A stretch of DNA of 64,000 bases, taken from assembly GCF_019649055.1 (NCBI RefSeq), contig NW_026570276.1, positions 124,001 through 188,000 on the forward strand. The letters are read 5' to 3'. A model generated the notes under the pieces. That model saw only the letters and a program-made list of their open reading frames with translations. It was not told where the DNA came from and made no database searches. The position numbers were made by a program, and so were the translations under genes. Origin of the DNA: Paramacrobiotus metropolitanus. Lineage: Eukaryota; Tardigrada; Eutardigrada; Parachela; Macrobiotidae. This document shows, one piece after another, positions 59,478 through 64,000 of the stretch. Each line of letters begins with the position of its first letter. The stretch's first letter is position 1.

Positions 59478-61729
59478 ATGCATCTCTTCAAATCGTTTAT
59501 AAATATCTGTTTTCTTGCTGGATTGCTGATTATAACTGTATTGTCAGCTCACAGTAAAAAGGAAGAACGGAAATGCCGAGGTAAGGATGTACTAGGAAAT
59601 AGCACTCGCTTATGGTGGGTACGTAGCGAAGCGTAGCAGACAAACGCTTATATCATAAATTTATTAGGTAATCGCCGGTGCCAGTAAAGTATAGAAGTAC
59701 TCGTAATTATTACTTAGCCAAAAAGCTTCATGGGTAAAGTTGCGGAGAGCAAGCGGTCTTTTACCGTATTGATACTTCCGTTGCGCGAGTTTTGTTGACA
59801 GAAATTTAAAAAAGAATAGATTAAATTATGCCTGCCGTCACCGCCTACTGAATTTCTTGTGTTGTCTGCACACTGAAAAACAAATTTTTCCAATTCAGCC
59901 ATCTTCCCTTTTTTAACCCTAATAGGATCTGCGCTCCGTTCTACCAGTTCCCATGTCGGTGCATTTTTCTAGTTACTGTACTGTATTTCTTACGGACATT
60001 TTCTCTCGCTCTGTAGTCCATATTCCCTCATCCGTGTTCGTAAACATTTAAGTTTTCCGGCCGAGTTCACAGCTGACTTGCATGCACCTGTTTATGACTA
60101 GGATAATGTAAAGTTCAGTGAAAGTACTGCTGTAATTTCTGTTACGCACTCATTCTTACGGTGTTCTAAGTTATGTTAAAGGATCTCTTGTTCCACGGGT
60201 GCGTTTGGGCTGTCATTTAGTAACAACCTTCCGCAAGGAAAACAGATCAGCTTCTGCAGTGCGCTTGTGCACGTGCCGGGCTCCCGGTACGTCGTACGTG
60301 CCGGGCTCCCGGTACGTCGTACGTGCCGGGCTCCCGGTACGTCTTAATAGCCATTGATAACGTCATGCATATCGGCTGCAGCGACTTCATACCTGTGACG
60401 TTCGTAACAGGTGACGTCATAGCTGTTACTTCGGTAACGGGCACAGACACATTTCTGCATTTGTCCTGAATTTAGAAGACCTTTGCTACGGTCCGGTCGA
60501 TGGACCTTAAAATTTTAACTTCAGTTAGCTGGCAACTGCCCACGGGGCCACGTGTAATCAATGCGCGCCAAGCTGATCAGAGCATGAAAAGGTGGCCTGG
60601 CTGCGTTTCCTTTGATGTACAGTACTTTCAGAATACAAAATTTTCTGATATGGTGCCCTTTAGCTTGTCATTTTCTAGCGTAGGAGGGTATTTCTCAGCG
60701 AATGCCAATCTGGTAACATATGGTTCAGGTAATGTAAGTGTGTAGCAGACTTTGCCCATCTTCGACTTTTCCCATCCCCATTTCATCCCCATCTGTCGTG
60801 CGCAACTCCCATCCCAGCACATCTCCAGCCACCTTAGTTCACCAGCCCTGTCCAGCTTTGAGGCCCCATTTTCAGCCCATTTTTTTAAAAACTTTTAGTA
60901 CTGTAAATTGTTGAAGATTAACCAAAGTGAAAAAATTAACGCGTAAAAATCAACCCGTAGCGCAGAAATTCCAGGCGAATTGAGAATGTTAAACCGCAAA
61001 CAGCTTAAAATCCGCGCGGAAGCGCGGAAATTTTTTATTTTTTTCGACTGAAAATATGAATTTCCGTGAGTTTAGCTAAGAAAATCATGAAAATTTAAAA
61101 AATTGATTTAAAAATCGTTCTTCTTGATCCCATCCCATCTTCCAACATTATCAGCCCATCTCAGCCCATCCGCTGCTTGTCCTCATCCCATCCCCATTTC
61201 ATCTAAAAAAGGGATGGGCTGGAAAAGATGGGGAAAATTTTCAGCCCAACCAAAAGATGGGCAAAGTCTGGTGTGTAGTTTAATTATCTTGCCGCTAGTC
61301 ACTAGCGTTAGCTTCATTCAGTAGCAAAACATGTAGTGCAAAGCTTTACAGTTTTGAGTTTACTTTAAAACTTATAGGATGTGTGAGTATATTGGAAAAG
61401 ATCAGCAAACGCCTCCCGACCCTCGGGATCCATAATCACTTCAGTCCCAATAGCGTCATCGAAGAGGAAGTGAATGCCGCCTGCAAAGCAGCAGAGTTAA
61501 CCGAGGAACATCTTTTCGTAAGTGTTTTTACTTTGTATTTAATTTTATATGCTTGTTTTTACATTTTTTATATTTTATATTGCAGTGTTATTACATGATC
61601 AACGCGCTTAATCAGACGTTTAGCGTGCCAGTTTTGAAGGAGCTCGCGTCTGGGATGTCCTCACTGGGTGCATGCAAGAGACTTCAAAAGGTGGACCCGA
61701 AAATATGCGAAGGGAAGCATTGTGAGTAA
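59478..61729 (+). CDS. Secreted protein of unknown family, eight cysteines
   Basis: Four exons (59478–59580, 60525–60728, 61378–61517, 61586–61729) agree in phase and give 196 residues. Exon 1 is a signal peptide (INICFLAGLLIITVLSA) followed by a lysine-rich stretch. The mature part has eight cysteines, the last four in exon 4 (CYYMINALNQ, GACKRL, KICEGKHCE). There is no transmembrane segment after the signal. I do not recognise the family. The end is uncertain: the last codons TGT GAG TAA overlap a possible donor T|GTGAGT. Splicing to the acceptor at about 62457 would create TAA at once, so the protein ends here either way. Intron 2 contains a hAT-like MITE whose left target duplication starts only about 10 bp after the donor. 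Confidence 0.65.
60271..60343. repeat. 25-bp tandem repeat, three copies
   Basis: The GC-rich unit, containing the palindrome CCGGGCTCCCGG-like core and GGTACGTCGTAC, is repeated three times exactly (the last slightly shorter). It lies in intron 1 of the secreted-protein gene. Confidence 0.95.
60395..60442. promoter_or_regulatory. CRE-like sites in a short duplicated segment
   Basis: Two related segments, TGTGACGTTCGTAACAGG and CATAGCTGTTACTTCGGTAACGG, flank a perfect TGACGTCA palindrome at about 60412. TGACGTCA is the consensus site of CREB/ATF proteins. Regulatory use is inference. Confidence 0.35.
60746..61270. mobile_element. hAT-like MITE with 8-bp target-site duplication
   Basis: This 525-bp element has 17-bp perfect terminal inverted repeats (CAGACTTTGCCCATCTT) and is flanked on both sides by GTGTGTAG (60738–60745 and 61271–61278). 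The 8-bp duplication and a terminus starting with CAG are typical of hAT transposons. Inside there is no transposase frame, only CCCATCCC/GGGATGGG-rich subterminal repeats and an AT-rich centre, so it is non-autonomous. It sits in intron 2 of the secreted-protein gene. Confidence 0.88.
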
Positions 61730-63030
61730 CGATATTTTGCACGTATGATAATTCTTAAATTATGAATATATGATGATAGTACGACCACGGACTACGGAGG
61801 GTGTTTCAGCGTTTCCAGAGCTTCTTAAAAGTGTGTCCAGTTTCTGGAAAAATTTCTTGCAAATCGACTTTGGGCAGAGTGTGGCTATAAGCATTTTAGC
61901 ACAACGACCCACTATAGTTTAAATGCTTTTCACAGATTTTGGTGAGAATTTAGCGCAAGATGTTTCCCCTGTTGCCTTTTGATCTAAGGGCTCCGACGTT
62001 TGTCCTTTAACTAGGCAAAATTTGGATAACACGTCAGTTCTCTGACCTCGTTTTGTTGCTCGACAATTTGCTGAACGACAAACCGGTATTTCTGAATAAT
62101 GCAGCCTGCGAAGAATTGCTTTTCGAAAACTTTGGTGCCCGAAGTTTTCTGAAACTATTTTGTTGACTAACAGCTTACCTATCGGTCTGGTTTCTAGGTT
62201 TCTTGGCCTTTTGGGTGTTTTTTCTTGGATTTCTTGGCTCGCCTTGGTTTCCTAGCTTGCCTTAGGTCCTCATGTTCCTCTTTTGTTCCGTTCCGCTACC
62301 TATATCGGTTAATGTTTTCATTATGGCTGCGTGCGCGGATAAACACGGGTGTTGGCTGCGTGCACGGGTAATTAATTTAGTCTTATTTTTTAAAAAGTAT
62401 TTACTAATAATTTAACGCTTTATTTTCTTTATTTGGTTTTTTACATAATCACTATAGAAATTTCTGACAAAATCCATACATTTTTAACAAAAATACAGGT
62501 AAGTAGTAGCCGGTTCCATTCGAGAAAAAAAATGTTCATGCTTTCTCCATCCAGAAGATGTCCTCAGGATGGGTCTTTTTTTATTTTTTATGTTTCTTAT
62601 ACTTTCTTGTGTATGCTTAAGGTTTTCTTATGTTTGGTTACGATTTCTCATGTTTTATTAAGTCAGCAGATTGTCGTCAGCAAATTGCCAGGGTTCAGTA
62701 AACTGTCGTTTAACAACCTGTCGATCATCGGATCATCGTTTTATCGAAATGTCGGGTAAACATTTTGTCGGTCAACAATAAGTCGTCATCACGTTTAAGT
62801 CAGCAAGATCGAGATAGCGGTCAGGAAATTCAGCAACGGTCACCGACGAACCATCAAACATCGCTTTATTGTGGTACAGGTGGATTACATAAACCACTTC
62901 ACTGGTGCCCGCTGAGAAATTGTCGTTGAACGGTTGCAGCAAGGTGTATGGTGTACAATGTATATCCCTTATACCCCGTCCCCGTGGTTGTAGTATTAAA
63001 TTCATGGTTCGAAAATTTAAATTTCACTGC
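61730..63030. other. Non-coding stretch before the last gene
   Basis: No complete gene is seen. A minus-strand open frame at 62772–63005 (with YTLLQPFNDNFSAGTSEVVY) looks coding but has no start or splice partner that I can support. The segment at about 62325–62370 (TTATGGCTGCGTGC, AACACGG) is repeated at about 63488–63540. Confidence 0.4.
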
Positions 63031-63032
63031 AG

Positions 63033-64000
63033 CAGTTTTTACTACAGATGCAAATACAATGTTATCTACGGGAACGGAAAACCATGAAGAAGGATATGCA
63101 AAACAATCTGATCGTTCTCAAAAGGAGCCAAAGGATACCGTGACAGCAGCTCACCCGTCTAGTCCGATTGGCGGTGAATGGACATGGCGCGAACATTGTG
63201 TTCAAATAATCATCGGCCTCCTTGTCTGTGCTGGCATCGGTAAGCCGATACCAAAATTGCCGATACCAAAATTTCCGATACCATAAATCCGATCCTCCGC
63301 TACCGCTCTAGCGGACGAAAATGGGTAGCTAAAAAAAGTAGTTAAATAAGTTAAATCGGTAGAAGTAAATCGGTAGTTAAAATTTAAACGGTGCTACACT
63401 TTCTGGAGCATTCCAAAAAGTGGATTTGTGATTTTACACACTACGCGATTGGTTTTTGAATAGGATTGCGCTTCGGTTAATTATTCATTATGGCTGCGTG
63501 CATGGGTAAACACGGACGTTGGCTGTGTGCACGCGTGACCTTTTTGAGTCCGCACGGGCGCCGGCTCCGTGCACGGAAATCGTCAGTGGGTGCACGGGAT
63601 TTTAGTTTTTACATTCACATTGGGATATTTATCGAATATTTTTAAATTTTATTTTCAAAATTTCCTATAATTTCATAGCTTTTTTCACAATTTATCCAAC
63701 ATAGATTGACTTTTCAGCCCTTTTTTTTGAGACATATTGTGCCATAACCGAGGTGCTGTCAGAAAAAATAAAGCTTAGGGGTCGGGCCTCTGTCAGTTCT
63801 ACCGGTGCAGAAATTTAATTGGGCGATGTTCATGGCTTCGAATGTTCTTCAGGCGTTTCGCGTCATTTCCGGTTCGTATGTTACCGTTCCTGGGTCAAGC
63901 CCGCAATGACCACCACCCGCAAACATACGTGGTGTCACTGCGATAGCAAAGATTCACCGTATTCAATGCCCTTCTCTTTTCAGCACCGTTCCATGGCCCC
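63033..64000 (+). CDS. Membrane protein, partial, runs off the right edge
   Basis: An exon from about 63033 (after acceptor CACTGCAG or CTACAG) to 63239 ends at a GTAAGC donor in phase 1. It reads TTDANTMLSTGTENHEEG, then a polar stretch, then a hydrophobic segment HCVQIIIGLLVCAGIG. An acceptor TTTTCAG at 63983 leads to an exon from 63984 in matching phase (A-P-F-H-G-P) that continues beyond the window. A single-pass or multi-pass membrane protein is likely; the family is not recognisable. The true start was not found; an upstream ATG at 62948 is in frame but lies in sequence that does not look coding. Confidence 0.4.

Noticed and set aside
1-64000. CRISPR array, operon or bacterial mobile island
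   Set aside because: There is no regularly spaced repeat with unique spacers, genes have introns, and all recognisable families are animal-type.

Overview
This window is eukaryotic nuclear DNA from an animal. Genes are split into short exons by mostly small GT–AG introns (many 38–90 bp). The products are metazoan: rhodopsin-like 7TM receptors, a Kazal inhibitor, CUB/LDLa and Ig-like secreted or membrane proteins, a CBM14 chitin-binding protein, an XK-related membrane protein, F-box proteins, a SMYD-type MYND/SET protein and a D-amino-acid oxidase. The chitin-binding cuticle-type protein and the compact genes suggest an ecdysozoan. A tardigrade is my best guess, but this is inference from style and family content, not a database match. 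Nothing bacterial or plasmid-like is present.

Layout. 1–17 kb: a Kazal inhibitor (+), an intact 7TM receptor (-), a Tudor-like/F-box gene (-) divergent from a SMYD gene (+), a CUB/LDLa-like type I membrane protein (-), and a small six-cysteine secreted protein (+). 17–39 kb: four more members of the same 7TM family (one intact, three broken), a second Tudor-like/F-box gene, a decayed copy of it on the opposite strand, a duplicated exon of unknown family, and an XK-related gene. 39–43.6 kb: a gene-poor AT-rich stretch. 43.6–64 kb: a CBM14 protein, an intact D-amino-acid oxidase, a non-LTR retrotransposon relic, an Ig-like gene with duplicated exons, a pseudogene copy of the oxidase, a novel secreted protein whose intron carries a hAT-like MITE with an 8-bp target duplication, and the start of a gene that leaves the window.

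Two themes stand out. First, local duplication followed by decay affects several unrelated loci: the 7TM family (2 intact, 3 broken), the oxidase, the Tudor-like/F-box gene, the Ig exons and the unknown paired exon. Second, non-coding DNA holds many near-perfect hairpins with very small loops (at about 30.1, 45.9, 46.1, 51.5, 59.1 and 59.3 kb) as well as recognisable MITEs.

No metabolic operon or defence system is visible. The genes look independent, apart from the receptor family and the divergent F-box/SMYD pair. Exon borders were placed by eye from splice consensus and codon phase. Where every phase agrees I give higher confidence.
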